From positions 16,690 through 80,689 of the forward strand of contig CAZHXF010000005.1 of NCBI GenBank assembly GCA_964536375.1: a stretch of DNA of 64,000 nucleotides, in the 5' to 3' direction. The notes below the pieces were generated by a model. That model made no database searches and was not told where the DNA came from. It worked only from the letters and a program-made list of their open reading frames with translations. Each line of letters opens with the position of its first letter. Position 1 is the stretch's first letter. The position numbers and the translations under genes were made by a program. Below are positions 34,591 through 43,673 of this stretch, one piece after another. The DNA comes from Desulfuromonas sp964536375. GTDB lineage: Bacteria; Desulfobacterota; Desulfuromonadia; Desulfuromonadales; Desulfuromonadaceae.

Positions 34591-35553
34591 TTGGCAATGA
34601 ACTTTGCTGGGCAAGGAAACCCTAAGGGGGTGACTACGCTACTGCTGGTGCTTGTCAGTGTAGGTGTGACCTGTGGATTGCAGCTGTCGTTTCAGCTGCT
34701 TGGTCCATTTGGGGTGTTGCTAAACCCTTTTTTAGCTTTCCCTGTTGCCTATGTATGTATGCGTGCAGGGATAACTCCAGCGTTGCTAGCACTATTGTTG
34801 GTTGTGACAGTCGTTGGACAGCAGGCCGGAATGGTTCCTGTCCTGTCTTATCTGCTCCAATTTGGGGGTGCTTCGCTGCTGTTGCCTGTACTGTTGCGGC
34901 AGGGAGTTGGTTGGTTTCGGGCGGGAATGGTTTGTCTGGTATTGACTGTAGTTACGCTTGCAGTTGCTGCTGGCGGATACTCGTTGAAACAACACACAAC
35001 CATTACTTCTATGGTGGATAGTTACATAGACACTGAAGTTGGTAAGGCTAAGCTAGCATATGAGCAGACCGATTTGCCTACTACTCAAGTGCGCGAATTG
35101 CTAACGGTTCTTGATTCGACGGCGCTATTTTTTAAACAGGCTTATGTAGGCTTGGCGAGTGTTGCTGTAGGTGTGGTTTTGGCTGCAACCGTGGTGTTAC
35201 TCAGCTGGTCGGCGCGTGGACGGTATGTTATCCCGGGCGTTGTGTTTCACCAATTGCGCTTGCCGGATTTGTTAATCTGGTTTCTGATCGTAGCCGGGTT
35301 CAGTTTGTTGTTCAATATAGCTATAGTGCGACAAGTGTCACTTAACATATTGACGCTGTTACTGCCGCTGTATTTCTTGCAAGGTGTTGCTATATTGTCT
35401 TTTTTCTTGCGTAAAAAAGGCTTTTCGACTGTATCGCATGTATTTGTTTATGTGCTGGTGCTTGTGATAAATCCATTGCCTGTGGTGGTGACTGCCATCG
35501 GGGTATTTGATATGTGGTTCGACTTTAGAAAACCACGAGTGAAAACTACGTAG
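34591..35553 (+). CDS. DUF2232 / YybS-like membrane protein
   Basis: This roughly 320-residue protein has about eight hydrophobic helices, with a soluble loop at about residues 140-175. It contains the pattern FGVLLNPFLAFPVAYVCMRA. The C-terminal part (VSLNILTLLLPLYFLQGVAI, then FFLRKKGFSTVSHV) matches the YybS/DUF2232 family. Genes of this family sit between rpsR and rplI in many Gram-positive and deltaproteobacterial genomes, as here. It has no known function; a distant likeness to ECF-type substrate-binding membrane proteins is sometimes noted. The start is either TTG 34591 or ATG 34597; neither has a strong ribosome site. Confidence 0.8.
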   Translation: MAMNFAGQGNPKGVTTLLLVLVSVGVTCGLQLSFQLLGPFGVLLNPFLAFPVAYVCMRAGITPALLALLLVVTVVGQQAGMVPVLSYLLQFGGASLLLPVLLRQGVGWFRAGMVCLVLTVVTLAVAAGGYSLKQHTTITSMVDSYIDTEVGKAKLAYEQTDLPTTQVRELLTVLDSTALFFKQAYVGLASVAVGVVLAATVVLLSWSARGRYVIPGVVFHQLRLPDLLIWFLIVAGFSLLFNIAIVRQVSLNILTLLLPLYFLQGVAILSFFLRKKGFSTVSHVFVYVLVLVINPLPVVVTAIGVFDMWFDFRKPRVKTT

Positions 35554-35573
35554 AACCTTTATGGAGGGGAACG

Positions 35574-36020
35574 ATGGAAATTATTTTAACTGAAAGTATT
35601 GATGGACTGGGCGAAATTGGCGAAATCGTTAATGTTAAGCCTGGTTATGCTCGTAACTTTTTATTGCCTAAAGGCTGTGCGGTCATAGCAGACCAGAGCA
35701 GCGTTAAGCAGTTTGAGCATCATAAACGTCAATTGGAGCGTAAGGCTTTAAAATTGGCTAAAACTTCTGATGCGATGAAAACTAAAATCGAAGCAGTGTC
35801 CTGTGAATTTGCCCTGCGTGCTGGTGATGATGGTAAGCTGTTCGGTTCTGTAACTGCAGCAGATGTCTGCGCTAAACTAGCTGAGGCTGGTATCGAGATA
35901 GATCGTAAGAAACTTCAGCTTAGCGATGCAATTAAAACATTAGGTGACCATAAGGTTGCTGTTAAATTGCCCGCTTCAGTTGTTGCAGAAATTTCTGTTT
36001 CAGTAGTAGCTGCCGAGTAA
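35574..36020 (+). CDS. rplI: Large ribosomal subunit protein bL9
   Basis: This 148-residue protein binds domain V of 23S rRNA through the N-terminal domain. It has the signature MEIILTESIDGLGEIGEIVN and VKPGYARNFLLPKGCAV. A long helix (about 42-75) leads to the C-terminal domain (AGDDGKLFGSVTAADV, SDAIKTLGDHKVAVKL). A GGAGGGGAACG ribosome site precedes the ATG. Secure. Confidence 0.97.
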   Translation: MEIILTESIDGLGEIGEIVNVKPGYARNFLLPKGCAVIADQSSVKQFEHHKRQLERKALKLAKTSDAMKTKIEAVSCEFALRAGDDGKLFGSVTAADVCAKLAEAGIEIDRKKLQLSDAIKTLGDHKVAVKLPASVVAEISVSVVAAE

Positions 36021-36032
36021 TAGAGTGTCGTG

Positions 36033-36062
36033 CACTACAGCGGCTTAGTTGTCGCTGTAGTG
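36033..36062 (+). promoter_or_regulatory. Hairpin immediately ahead of dnaB
   Basis: A perfect 10-bp stem CACTACAGCG / CGCTGTAGTG with a 10-base loop ends a few bases before the possible dnaB starts. T-poor downstream. It may attenuate readthrough from the ribosomal genes into dnaB or be an mRNA processing stem. Confidence 0.55.
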
Positions 36063-36078
36063 TTTGATGTTTTTACCT

Positions 36079-37446
36079 ATGACAGAGCTGCCTACCCACA
36101 AACTGCCACCGCAGAATATTGAAGCTGAGATGTCAATCTTGGGCGGAGTTTTGCTTGAGAATGAAGCCTTGAATAAGGTGCTCGAGCTGTTATCCCCTGA
36201 TGACTTCTATCGTGCTAGTCATCGCCAGATATTCAATGCGCTTATAGCCCTTTCCGAGCGCAACGAACCTGCCGACCTGGTGACTCTTATTGCTGAACTT
36301 AAACAGAGGGATCAATTAGATGCCGTGGGGGGTAGTACCTACCTGGCTTCTCTGGTTGATTACGTCCCTACTGCGGCCAATATTGTCTACTATTCCAGAT
36401 TAGTTAAGGAGAAATCTGTTGCTCGTCACCTGATCAATGTCGCTACCGAAATAGCAACGCGCGGTTACAATGGGCAAGAGATGGATAAGACTCTAGATTG
36501 GGCAGAGAAATCTATTTTCGAAATTGCTAACATGAAGATTCGTCCGTCATATTTCTCTACTAAAGAGATAATGAAGGATACCTTTAAGGCAATTGAGAGA
36601 CTGTTTGAGCGCAAAGAGTTAATAACCGGTGTGCCCAGTGGTTATACCGAACTGGATAACATGACTGCTGGTTTGCAAGGTGGTGATTTAATCATTGTTG
36701 CCGGAAGACCGTCAATGGGTAAGACTGCGTTTTGCGTAAACGTAGTGGAACATGCAGCTATATATGCGGCAAAACCAATAACTGCGCTAATTTTTTCTCT
36801 GGAAATGGGCAAAGAACAGTTGGTGCAACGTATGTTGTGCTCGGTGTCACGGGTGGATGCTAGTCGCTTGCGCACCGGTCATTTAGGCGAATCAGACTGG
36901 CCGAAATTGACCAATGGCGCCGGGTTGTTGTCGGAGGCCAAGATCTTTATCGATGATACTCCGGCTATTACGGTGCTGGAGTTGCGCTCTAAGGCGCGGC
37001 GTTTAAAGGCTGAGCATGATGTAGGGCTGGTTGTCGTAGATTATTTGCAATTGATGCAGGGGAATAACCCCGAAAGCCGCCAGCAGGAAATATCCGAGAT
37101 TTCACGTTCGCTCAAGGCGTTAGCTAAGGAGCTACATGTTCCGGTGATGGCGCTATCACAGTTAAATCGTTCGGTGGAAAGTCGTACCGATAAGCGCCCG
37201 ATGATGGCCGACTTGCGCGAGTCCGGTGCTATTGAGCAAGATGCTGACGTTATTATGTTTGTCTATCGCGAGTCAGTATATTGCGAGGCTTGCCGTCGTC
37301 GTGATGGCAGCTGTGATAAAGATCATGAGAACGATGCGGAAATTATTATTGGCAAACAACGTAATGGTCCAATTGGTACTGTACATTTGACTTTTCGTGG
37401 CCAGTATACCAGATTCGAAAACCAATCCAAACGTACAGACGGCTAA
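36079..37446 (+). CDS. dnaB: Replicative DNA helicase DnaB
   Basis: This 455-residue hexameric 5'-3' helicase drives the replication fork. The N-terminal domain begins PPQNIEAEMSILGGVLLENE. The RecA-like domain has Walker A VAGRPSMGKTAFCVNVV (about residues 212-228) and the H4 motif around ADLRESGAIEQDADVIMF. There is no intein. In-frame starts exist at TTG 36064, ATG 36067 and ATG 36079; the last is chosen because family members begin a few residues before LPPQN, and it clears the hairpin that ends at 36062. None has a good ribosome site, which suggests weak or coupled initiation. Confidence 0.96.
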   Translation: MTELPTHKLPPQNIEAEMSILGGVLLENEALNKVLELLSPDDFYRASHRQIFNALIALSERNEPADLVTLIAELKQRDQLDAVGGSTYLASLVDYVPTAANIVYYSRLVKEKSVARHLINVATEIATRGYNGQEMDKTLDWAEKSIFEIANMKIRPSYFSTKEIMKDTFKAIERLFERKELITGVPSGYTELDNMTAGLQGGDLIIVAGRPSMGKTAFCVNVVEHAAIYAAKPITALIFSLEMGKEQLVQRMLCSVSRVDASRLRTGHLGESDWPKLTNGAGLLSEAKIFIDDTPAITVLELRSKARRLKAEHDVGLVVVDYLQLMQGNNPESRQQEISEISRSLKALAKELHVPVMALSQLNRSVESRTDKRPMMADLRESGAIEQDADVIMFVYRESVYCEACRRRDGSCDKDHENDAEIIIGKQRNGPIGTVHLTFRGQYTRFENQSKRTDG

Positions 37447-37499
37447 CGGCTAAGGTCCGCTGCTCCTGCCAATTGTACTCCAATCTTGCAATCCTAAAG

Positions 37500-38942
37500 T
37501 TATGCTTGTGGTTTCTTCTCTGTTTCAATCTCTAATAGCTGTATTTTTTTTCTCAGAGTGTTGCGGTTTATTCCTAATATCTGGGCGGCTCGTACTTGGT
37601 TGCCGCGCGTTTTTTCTAGAATAATTTGAATTAATGGTCGTTCCACTTGATGTAAAACCATTTCGTAAAGATCGTTTACTTCCACGATGTCTTTTTGGTC
37701 CAAAGAGGCGCGTAGTTTTTTATCTATTAGTGCTTCTAGGGATTCGCTCTCTTTGTGTTCAACCGCGCAGTGCTGTAATTGACCGAAGTCGCTGGTGCGA
37801 AGCATCTGTCCCTGGCTAAGTAAACAGGCCCGCTGGATAGTATTTTCCAACTCACGGATGTTGCCGGGCCAATTGTGGCGTGTCAATAGTGCCATAGCTT
37901 TATCGCTACAGCTGGTAATGGCAGATTTAAATTGGCAGTTGGCCTTGTGAATGAAGAAATCAACCAGCAGCAGAATGTCTTCTTTGCGCTGACGCAGTGG
38001 AGGCAATGCAAATGGGAGCACGTTCAGGCGATAGTACAGATCTTCGCGGAAGGTTTTTTCGGTTACGCACTGCTCTAGGTTTTGATTTGTTGCGGCTACA
38101 ATTCTGACATCTATGGGAATTGCTTTGTTGCCGCCCGTGCGTGTTATCTCTTTCTCCTGCAGGACGCGCAATAATTTTGTCTGTAAATCAAGGGACATGT
38201 CGCCGATCTCGTCAAGGAATATGGTGCCCCTGTTGGCCTGTTCAAATTTTCCAATTTTGCGCTCTATGGCTCCAGTAAAAGCCCCCTTCTCAAAGCCAAA
38301 CAGTTCACTTTCCAGTAGGTCATGAGGGATGGCGGCACAGTTGATAGCGATGAACGGTAGTTTTGCGCGTCCACTGTTGCAATGTACTGCCTGAGCTATG
38401 AGTTCCTTGCCGGTGCCGGATTCCCCAGTGATCAGGATGGTGATATCTGAAAGTGATACCTTGCCCAGCAATTTGTAAACCTCCTGCATTGCCTTGCTGT
38501 TGCCGATTATAGTTTTTTCTGGACTGTTTTGTTCGCTGACCTGATGTTGTGGTAACGCTTCATCGCTGGTCACGGTGTAGATTTTTTGTGCTTTTAAGAT
38601 GGTTGCCTGGACGACATCTAGGTCGAATGGCTTAGTGATATAATCGTAGGCACCACGCTTCATGGCTTCCACTGCATTTTCCATAGAAGACTCAGCTGTC
38701 ATCATAATGATCGGTAGATTCGGTTGCTGCGTCTGGATTTCATTTAGCAGGTCAAGACCCGACATGTCTGGCATTTTAATGTCAATCATGGCTAAATCAT
38801 ATTTGTTTTGTCCGAGAAGTTTGCGTGCTGCGCATCCGCAATCAGCCAGGTCTACTTTAAACCCAAGCTTTTGCAGCGCTTTGGACAAAACCCAGCGAAT
38901 GCTTTCTTCATCATCGGTCACTAAAATACGCTTCAAGGACAT
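37500..38942 (-). CDS. ntrC: NtrC-family sigma54-dependent response regulator
   Basis: This 480-residue transcription factor has a receiver domain (1-120, phospho-acceptor Asp at residue 54 in AMIDIKMPD), a sigma54-interacting AAA+ domain with Walker A GESGTGKE (173-180) and the GAFTGA loop (220-225), and a C-terminal Fis-type helix-turn-helix (RAAQILGINRNTLRKKI). It activates sigma54 promoters when phosphorylated. It starts 3 bases after the partner kinase. The dusB-ntrB-ntrC order matches the nifR3-ntrB-ntrC operon of some alphaproteobacteria, supporting a nitrogen-control role. No glnA or glnB lies nearby, so the symbol rests on domain order and context. Confidence 0.88.
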   Translation of the reverse strand: MSLKRILVTDDEESIRWVLSKALQKLGFKVDLADCGCAARKLLGQNKYDLAMIDIKMPDMSGLDLLNEIQTQQPNLPIIMMTAESSMENAVEAMKRGAYDYITKPFDLDVVQATILKAQKIYTVTSDEALPQHQVSEQNSPEKTIIGNSKAMQEVYKLLGKVSLSDITILITGESGTGKELIAQAVHCNSGRAKLPFIAINCAAIPHDLLESELFGFEKGAFTGAIERKIGKFEQANRGTIFLDEIGDMSLDLQTKLLRVLQEKEITRTGGNKAIPIDVRIVAATNQNLEQCVTEKTFREDLYYRLNVLPFALPPLRQRKEDILLLVDFFIHKANCQFKSAITSCSDKAMALLTRHNWPGNIRELENTIQRACLLSQGQMLRTSDFGQLQHCAVEHKESESLEALIDKKLRASLDQKDIVEVNDLYEMVLHQVERPLIQIILEKTRGNQVRAAQILGINRNTLRKKIQLLEIETEKKPQA

Positions 38943-38945
38943 CCG

Positions 38946-40097
38946 TTACTCCGCAGATATATTTGGTTGTTGTATTGCCAGTGTACGCCTGAATGGTAGA
39001 TATATACTACAGCAAGTACCTTGATCTAAGTCGCTGTCAATGCGCAGCATGCCATCATGCTCGTTGATTATTTTTTGGCTAATAGCCAATCCTAGCCCGG
39101 TACCATTGCTTTTGGTGGTGAAAAAAGGGGTGAATATGGTGTGTAACATGGCCGGTGGAATTCCGGCACCATTGTCAATGATTTTTACTACTACAAACGG
39201 TACTGGTGGCTGACCGGGGGTGCTGAGGTGGTGCTCGGTATCTATACGAGTTGAGATCGTTATGCTGCCGTCGGCTTTTACCGCTTCGCAGGCATTTTTT
39301 ATTACATTTAGAAAAAGTCTGGTCAATAGCGTTTGGTCGCCGATTATTGGTGGAATGCTTGGATCCAATTGCATATTAAACTGAATTTTTTGACCATATT
39401 CACTCTGTGCCTGCAACAGGATTATATCTCCGATGATTTGCGTGAGATTTAATTGTGTCAGTTCTTTGGGGCGCGGAGTGCTTAAATCCATCAGCTCTTC
39501 AATGATACCATTTATGCGATCTGTCTCCTTGATCATTATCTGAGTGTATTCCAGTAATTCTGGTCGGTGTTCTAATTCCATGGCTAATAACTGTGCCGCA
39601 CCGCGAATCCCTCCCAGGGGGTTTTTGACTTCGTGGGCAAGTCCAGCAGCTAAGGTGTCGAGTATGCCGAGTCTTTCAGTACGCTGGACGTCCTGTTCCA
39701 GTTGTTTGATGCTGGAGGCGTCGTGCAGCGATAATGTGACTCCCAGTTGCGTACCATTGTCAGCATAGAGCGGTGAGGCACTTGCTTGAATTGGTAGTGC
39801 TGAAGAGTGCGGTCGTTGTAGCAGAATAGTCTCGCGATCGGTGATTGAGCGCCCTTCAAGCATAGCAATATCCACTAAATAAATGATGCTGTGCTGGTTC
39901 TTCAACAGATCGCGAATGTCGTATTTTGAGCCCTGGTTGGCTGACAACCCGATAAGTGCTTGTGCCGCTGGATTCATCAAGATGATGCAATAACTCTTAT
40001 CGATGACAATAATTGCTTCATTGGTGCTGTTGATTACGTATGTGCCCAGTTGTTCAATGTTGCTATTATTGATAACGCAAGTTGGTATTGCTGTCAT
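38946..40097 (-). CDS. ntrB: NtrB-family sensor histidine kinase
   Basis: This 383-residue cytosolic kinase has no membrane helices. A PAS domain (about 15-120) precedes the DHp helix with the phospho-His in LAHEVKNPLGGIRGAAQLL (about residues 153-172). The ATPase part follows with NACEAV (N box), DNGAGIPP (G1) and GTGLGLAI (G2). The soluble PAS-DHp-CA layout is that of NtrB/GlnL, which in enterobacteria responds to PII. The start overlaps dusB by four bases. Sensor input here is inferred, not shown. Confidence 0.87.
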   Translation of the reverse strand: MTAIPTCVINNSNIEQLGTYVINSTNEAIIVIDKSYCIILMNPAAQALIGLSANQGSKYDIRDLLKNQHSIIYLVDIAMLEGRSITDRETILLQRPHSSALPIQASASPLYADNGTQLGVTLSLHDASSIKQLEQDVQRTERLGILDTLAAGLAHEVKNPLGGIRGAAQLLAMELEHRPELLEYTQIMIKETDRINGIIEELMDLSTPRPKELTQLNLTQIIGDIILLQAQSEYGQKIQFNMQLDPSIPPIIGDQTLLTRLFLNVIKNACEAVKADGSITISTRIDTEHHLSTPGQPPVPFVVVKIIDNGAGIPPAMLHTIFTPFFTTKSNGTGLGLAISQKIINEHDGMLRIDSDLDQGTCCSIYLPFRRTLAIQQPNISAE

Positions 40098-41074
40098 ATT
40101 GATCCTGGACCGGAAAAGAAATTTTTAGTGATGGTCAGCAGCTCTGGGTAGTGCTGTACGTTGTTTACTTGACTGCGAAACTCGCTGGCACCACTCATGC
40201 CCCGTGAATACCAGCACAGATGTTTGCGCATATCGGTTATGGTCTTATGTTCACCGAATGTTTGTTTGTGTAGTTGTAGGTGGTTAATTATGGTCTGGAG
40301 TCGTAATTGTTCGGAAACTTCTAGTGGCTGCGCACCACGCTGCAACTGGATAATGTCCGTGATCAGCCACGGATTACCGTAAGCGCCGCGCCCAATCATG
40401 ACTCCATCGCAACCGGTTGTGTGCAGCATGGTTAGTGCATCTTCGGCACAATTGATGTCGCCGCTACCTATGACAGGGATACTGACTGCCTGCTTTAGCT
40501 GTTTAATGTGATCCCAATCTGAGTGACCAGAAAACCCCTGGCACTTGGTGCGCGGATGTAAAATTAACGCATCAGCCCCTGATTGCTCAGCTATCTTGCC
40601 AATTTCCAGAAAATTAATAGTGTTCTGATCCCAGCCAGAACGAAACTTTACCGTTAGGGGTAACGAAGATGCCTTGCGCACTGCACTTATGACCTTACCG
40701 ACCAATAGTGGGCTTTGTAACAGCGCACTCCCAGCACCAGAGCGTACCACTTTTTTGACTGGACAGCCCATGTTGAGGTCAAGCAATTCACCATAGTCGG
40801 AACTTATTACCGCCGCCTCAGCAAGCACATTAGGATCTTCACCAAACAGCTGAATGCCAAAGGGTGTCTCACTTGCAGAACGTGTTAGCAACTCAAGTGT
40901 TCGCTTGCCATCGCGGATCAGACCGTTGGCGCTGATCATTTCCGAATAGACTAAAGCTGCTCCAGCTTGCCGATTTATCTGACGATAAGGGGAGGTAGTG
41001 ATTCCTGCCATGGGAGCTAAAACTATGTTATTATCCAAACGAAGTGTTTTAATTGTTAATGGTGTAGTGCTCAT
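40094..41074 (-). CDS. dusB: tRNA-dihydrouridine synthase (DusB / NifR3 family)
   Basis: This 326-residue flavoenzyme reduces uridines in tRNA D-loops using FMN and NADPH. The TIM barrel begins with VLAPMAGITTSPYRQINRQA; the catalytic cysteine lies in LDLNMGCPVKKVV, and VKFRSGWD and GDINCAEDAL follow, then GCDGVMIGRGAYGNPW. Lead gene of the dusB-ntrB-ntrC operon, with four-base overlap. Function is secure; the B-type assignment is by resemblance. Confidence 0.93.
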   Translation of the reverse strand: MSTTPLTIKTLRLDNNIVLAPMAGITTSPYRQINRQAGAALVYSEMISANGLIRDGKRTLELLTRSASETPFGIQLFGEDPNVLAEAAVISSDYGELLDLNMGCPVKKVVRSGAGSALLQSPLLVGKVISAVRKASSLPLTVKFRSGWDQNTINFLEIGKIAEQSGADALILHPRTKCQGFSGHSDWDHIKQLKQAVSIPVIGSGDINCAEDALTMLHTTGCDGVMIGRGAYGNPWLITDIIQLQRGAQPLEVSEQLRLQTIINHLQLHKQTFGEHKTITDMRKHLCWYSRGMSGASEFRSQVNNVQHYPELLTITKNFFSGPGSI

Positions 41075-41142
41075 AATTTAGGCACTGTAGCATGACTCGA
41101 GCTGCTAGTGAATTCAAAATATTAGCTTGCTGGAAATATACC

Positions 41143-41157
41143 TGTACACAGTATACA
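41143..41157. promoter_or_regulatory. Near-perfect dyad ahead of the gltA promoter
   Basis: TGTACACAGTATACA is a 15-base dyad with one mismatched pair. It ends 7 bases upstream of a -35-like box, a usual operator or activator position. The binding protein is unknown. Confidence 0.4.
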
Positions 41158-41164
41158 AAAGTAC

Positions 41165-41193
41165 TTGACGCTATGGGTTGAGTTTGCTAAAAC
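41165..41193 (+). promoter_or_regulatory. Putative sigma70 promoter for gltA
   Basis: TTGACG (41165-41170) and TAAAAC (41188-41193) are 17 bases apart. This would give a leader of about 185 bases. The -10 box is weak. A separate perfect palindrome TTTTCATGAAAA lies downstream at 41247-41258. Confidence 0.35.
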
Positions 41194-41282
41194 TGCTAAA
41201 GCGTATTGAACAAGAACGCATTCAGTTGGGTTTTCTTAGGTTATGTTTTTCATGAAAACAACAATGTTTTAGTTGTAATAGT

Positions 41283-41348
41283 GACGAATGATCGGGGGGA
41301 TTGTTCGTCAGTAGTATCATGTAGTTGGTTGGTGGCAATTTGGCCACC
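41283..41348 (+). promoter_or_regulatory. Two stem-loops in the gltA leader
   Basis: First, an 11-bp stem with two G-U pairs (41283-41293 with 41299-41309) closes a five-G loop. Second, GGTGGC / GCCACC (41331-41336, 41343-41348) closes a 6-base loop, ending about 35 bases before the gltA ATG. The rest of the 309-base gap shows no reading frame worth calling. Confidence 0.55.
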
Positions 41349-41383
41349 GTGTTTTCGTTTCCATTTATAAGGAGAGAGAAAAA

Positions 41384-42700
41384 ATGTCAACATTGAAGAA
41401 TGTACTGGCGCAAAAAATTGATGCGCATCGTCCTCGTATCGTTAAGCTGAATAAGCAGTTCGGTGATGTATCTTTAGGGGAATGTACTATTGCCCAAGCA
41501 ATCGGTGGTGCACGTGGTATTAAATGCCTGGTTACTGATATTTCTTATCTTGATCCTATGGAAGGTATCCGTTTCCGTGGCATGACTATTCCTGAGACTT
41601 TTGCTGCATTGCCTAAAGTTCCAGGTAGTGAGTATCCTTACGTTGAAGGTTTCTGGTACCTGTTGATGACCGGTGATGTGCCTACAATGGCGCAAACTCT
41701 GGAAGTTGTTGAAGAGTGGAAAGCACTTTCTGTTCTGCCACAGTATGTTATTGACGTTATTCGTGCATTACCTCGTGATTCTCATCCTATGGTAATGTTC
41801 TCTGCTGGTATCCTGGCAATGCAACGTGATTCTGTATTCTCAGGTAACTATGCTGCTGGTAAGTTCAACAAAATGACTTGCTGGGAAGACATGTTAGAAG
41901 ACTGTAACTTCCTGATGGCTAAACTGGCTCCTATGGCAGCTTATATCTATCGCATGAAGTACAAAGCAGACATCCATATCGCTGCTGATCCTACTCTTGA
42001 TATGGGCGGTAACTTCGCTCACATGATCGGTCAAACCGATTCTTACAAAGACGTTGCACGGATGTACTTCATTCTGCACTCTGATCACGAGTCTGGTAAT
42101 GTTTCTGCGCATACCACTCACTTGGTTGCTTCAGCTCTGTCTGATATTTTCTACTCTTACTCTGCTGGTATCAACGGCTTGGCTGGTCCTCTGCACGGCT
42201 TGGCAAACGAGGAAGTACTGCGCTGGACCCAAAACTTCATGAAACAAATAGGCGGCAAAGTGCCTACTAAAGAAGGTCTCAAAGAAGCTCTATGGGCAAC
42301 TTTGAACAGTGGTCAAGTTATCCCAGGTTATGGTCACGCTGTATTGCGTAAGACTGACCCACGTTATACTTCACAACGTGAGTTCTGCCTCAAGACAGAG
42401 GGCTTGAAAGATTATCCTCTGTTCCAACTGGTTAGCATGATCTATGAGACAGCTCCTGACGTACTGCTTGAGCAAGGTAAAGCTAAGAACCCTTGGCCTA
42501 ACGTTGATGCTCAATCTGGTGTAATTCAGTGGTACTATGGTTTGGTAGAATATGAGTATTACACTGTACTATTCGGTGTAGGTCGTGCTCTGGGTTGCCT
42601 ACCTAACGTAACATGGGACCGTGCTCTTGGTTTTGCTATCGAGCGTCCTAAATCAGTTACAACAGCAATGCTTGAAAAAGCTGCAGGGATCACTAAGTAA
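41384..42700 (+). CDS. gltA: Citrate synthase, eukaryote-like (Geobacter) type
   Basis: This 438-residue enzyme condenses acetyl-CoA and oxaloacetate, the first step of the TCA cycle used for acetate oxidation. Active-site regions are visible: SAHTTHLVASALSD (His), LAGPLHGLANEEVLRW (His) and PGYGHAVLRKTDPR (His/Arg). A C-terminal Asp lies in the variant region after GVIQ. The sequence resembles mitochondrial citrate synthases more than the hexameric E. coli enzyme, a trait established for Geobacter. Codon use is strongly biased (GGT, CGT, GCT), as in a highly expressed gene. It has its own leader and a strong terminator, so it is monocistronic. Confidence 0.96.
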   Translation: MSTLKNVLAQKIDAHRPRIVKLNKQFGDVSLGECTIAQAIGGARGIKCLVTDISYLDPMEGIRFRGMTIPETFAALPKVPGSEYPYVEGFWYLLMTGDVPTMAQTLEVVEEWKALSVLPQYVIDVIRALPRDSHPMVMFSAGILAMQRDSVFSGNYAAGKFNKMTCWEDMLEDCNFLMAKLAPMAAYIYRMKYKADIHIAADPTLDMGGNFAHMIGQTDSYKDVARMYFILHSDHESGNVSAHTTHLVASALSDIFYSYSAGINGLAGPLHGLANEEVLRWTQNFMKQIGGKVPTKEGLKEALWATLNSGQVIPGYGHAVLRKTDPRYTSQREFCLKTEGLKDYPLFQLVSMIYETAPDVLLEQGKAKNPWPNVDAQSGVIQWYYGLVEYEYYTVLFGVGRALGCLPNVTWDRALGFAIERPKSVTTAMLEKAAGITK

Positions 42701-42731
42701 CAATTTCTGAATTGTTTATTTATATTTATTG

Positions 42732-42759
42732 GGGACGTCCTTTGGACGTCCCTTTTTTT
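42732..42759 (+). terminator. Intrinsic terminator after gltA
   Basis: A perfect 9-bp stem GGGACGTCC / GGACGTCCC with a TTT loop is followed by seven T. Confidence 0.95.
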
Positions 42760-42848
42760 GTTTTAGCCGAGAAATGGTGTATGCTTTAACTATTAGTTCT
42801 TTCCTCACGCGTGCTTGTCGTCTGGGTAGTTTGTTTTAGGTGGGCTCT

Positions 42849-43628
42849 ATGTCGTTATGCACCAGAAGCCTAATTGTGTTGTTATTGCCTTTACTGGTTG
42901 TAACTTGTTGCGTTGCAGTGCCGCTGGTGTTTGCGCTGGATCAGCCTGCAGCAGAAATCATCATTCAGCGGGTTGAAGACAACCTCAATGGCGATTCTTT
43001 GGTAATGGATTTCACTATGGTCGTTGCCACCCAGCGTTTTCAACGTACCATGAGGATGCGTAGTTATGCAGTGGGAACACATAAATCATTTGTTCAGATT
43101 CTCTATCCCGGTAAAGATCGCGGTATCACCTTTCTCAAAATAGATAATGCCATGTGGCAATATGTTCCCCGCATTGAAAAAATCATCAAGATACCGGTAT
43201 CAATGATGTTGCAGAGTTGGATGGGCAGCGATTTTACTAACGATGATCTGGTGCGTGAGAGTTCGTTGAGTGCCGATTACCAAAAAAAGATATTGAGTGC
43301 AGATGGACAGATGTTTCTGATTGAGTTGATTCCTAAAGACGAAGCTGCCGTGGTGTGGGGTAAAGTTGTAATGGGGGTGGACAAAGGTAATTATTTGCCG
43401 ACCAAGGTCAGTTATTTTGATGAAGATGGTTTGCTGATAAGAGAGCTGATCTACACCGATGTCCAGCAATTTGGTACGCGGCTGTATCCGACCAGATGGA
43501 TCATGCTACCCAAGCAAGCGCATAAAGTTGGTCATCAGACAACAGTACAGATATCGAATCTGGTCATGGATTCAGAGATAGATCCTGTTTATTTTACCAA
43601 ACGCGCTTTGAAACAATTTTCCCAGTAG
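42849..43628 (+). CDS. LolA-like outer-membrane lipoprotein-sorting protein
   Basis: This 259-residue exported protein has a signal peptide (residues 1-26, LIVLLLPLLVVTCCVAVPLVFA) followed by a LolA-like beta fold of about 230 residues. Characteristic stretches are YPGKDRGITFLKIDN and MWQYVPRIEKIIKIPVSMML, then DFTNDDLVRES and a C-terminal FTKRALKQF, typical of the LolA_like/PF17131 family. LolA-like folds bind acyl chains in a hydrophobic half-barrel. The ATG at 42849 is used because AGGTGG lies 6 bases ahead. It heads a same-strand module with two permeases, an ATPase and an outer-membrane barrel, and so is the likely periplasmic carrier for lipid-bearing cargo. Confidence 0.85.
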   Translation: MSLCTRSLIVLLLPLLVVTCCVAVPLVFALDQPAAEIIIQRVEDNLNGDSLVMDFTMVVATQRFQRTMRMRSYAVGTHKSFVQILYPGKDRGITFLKIDNAMWQYVPRIEKIIKIPVSMMLQSWMGSDFTNDDLVRESSLSADYQKKILSADGQMFLIELIPKDEAAVVWGKVVMGVDKGNYLPTKVSYFDEDGLLIRELIYTDVQQFGTRLYPTRWIMLPKQAHKVGHQTTVQISNLVMDSEIDPVYFTKRALKQFSQ

Positions 43629-43673
43629 TTGATGCAAAGCTATGTTCTGAACAGATAAATTTCCATCATAAAG

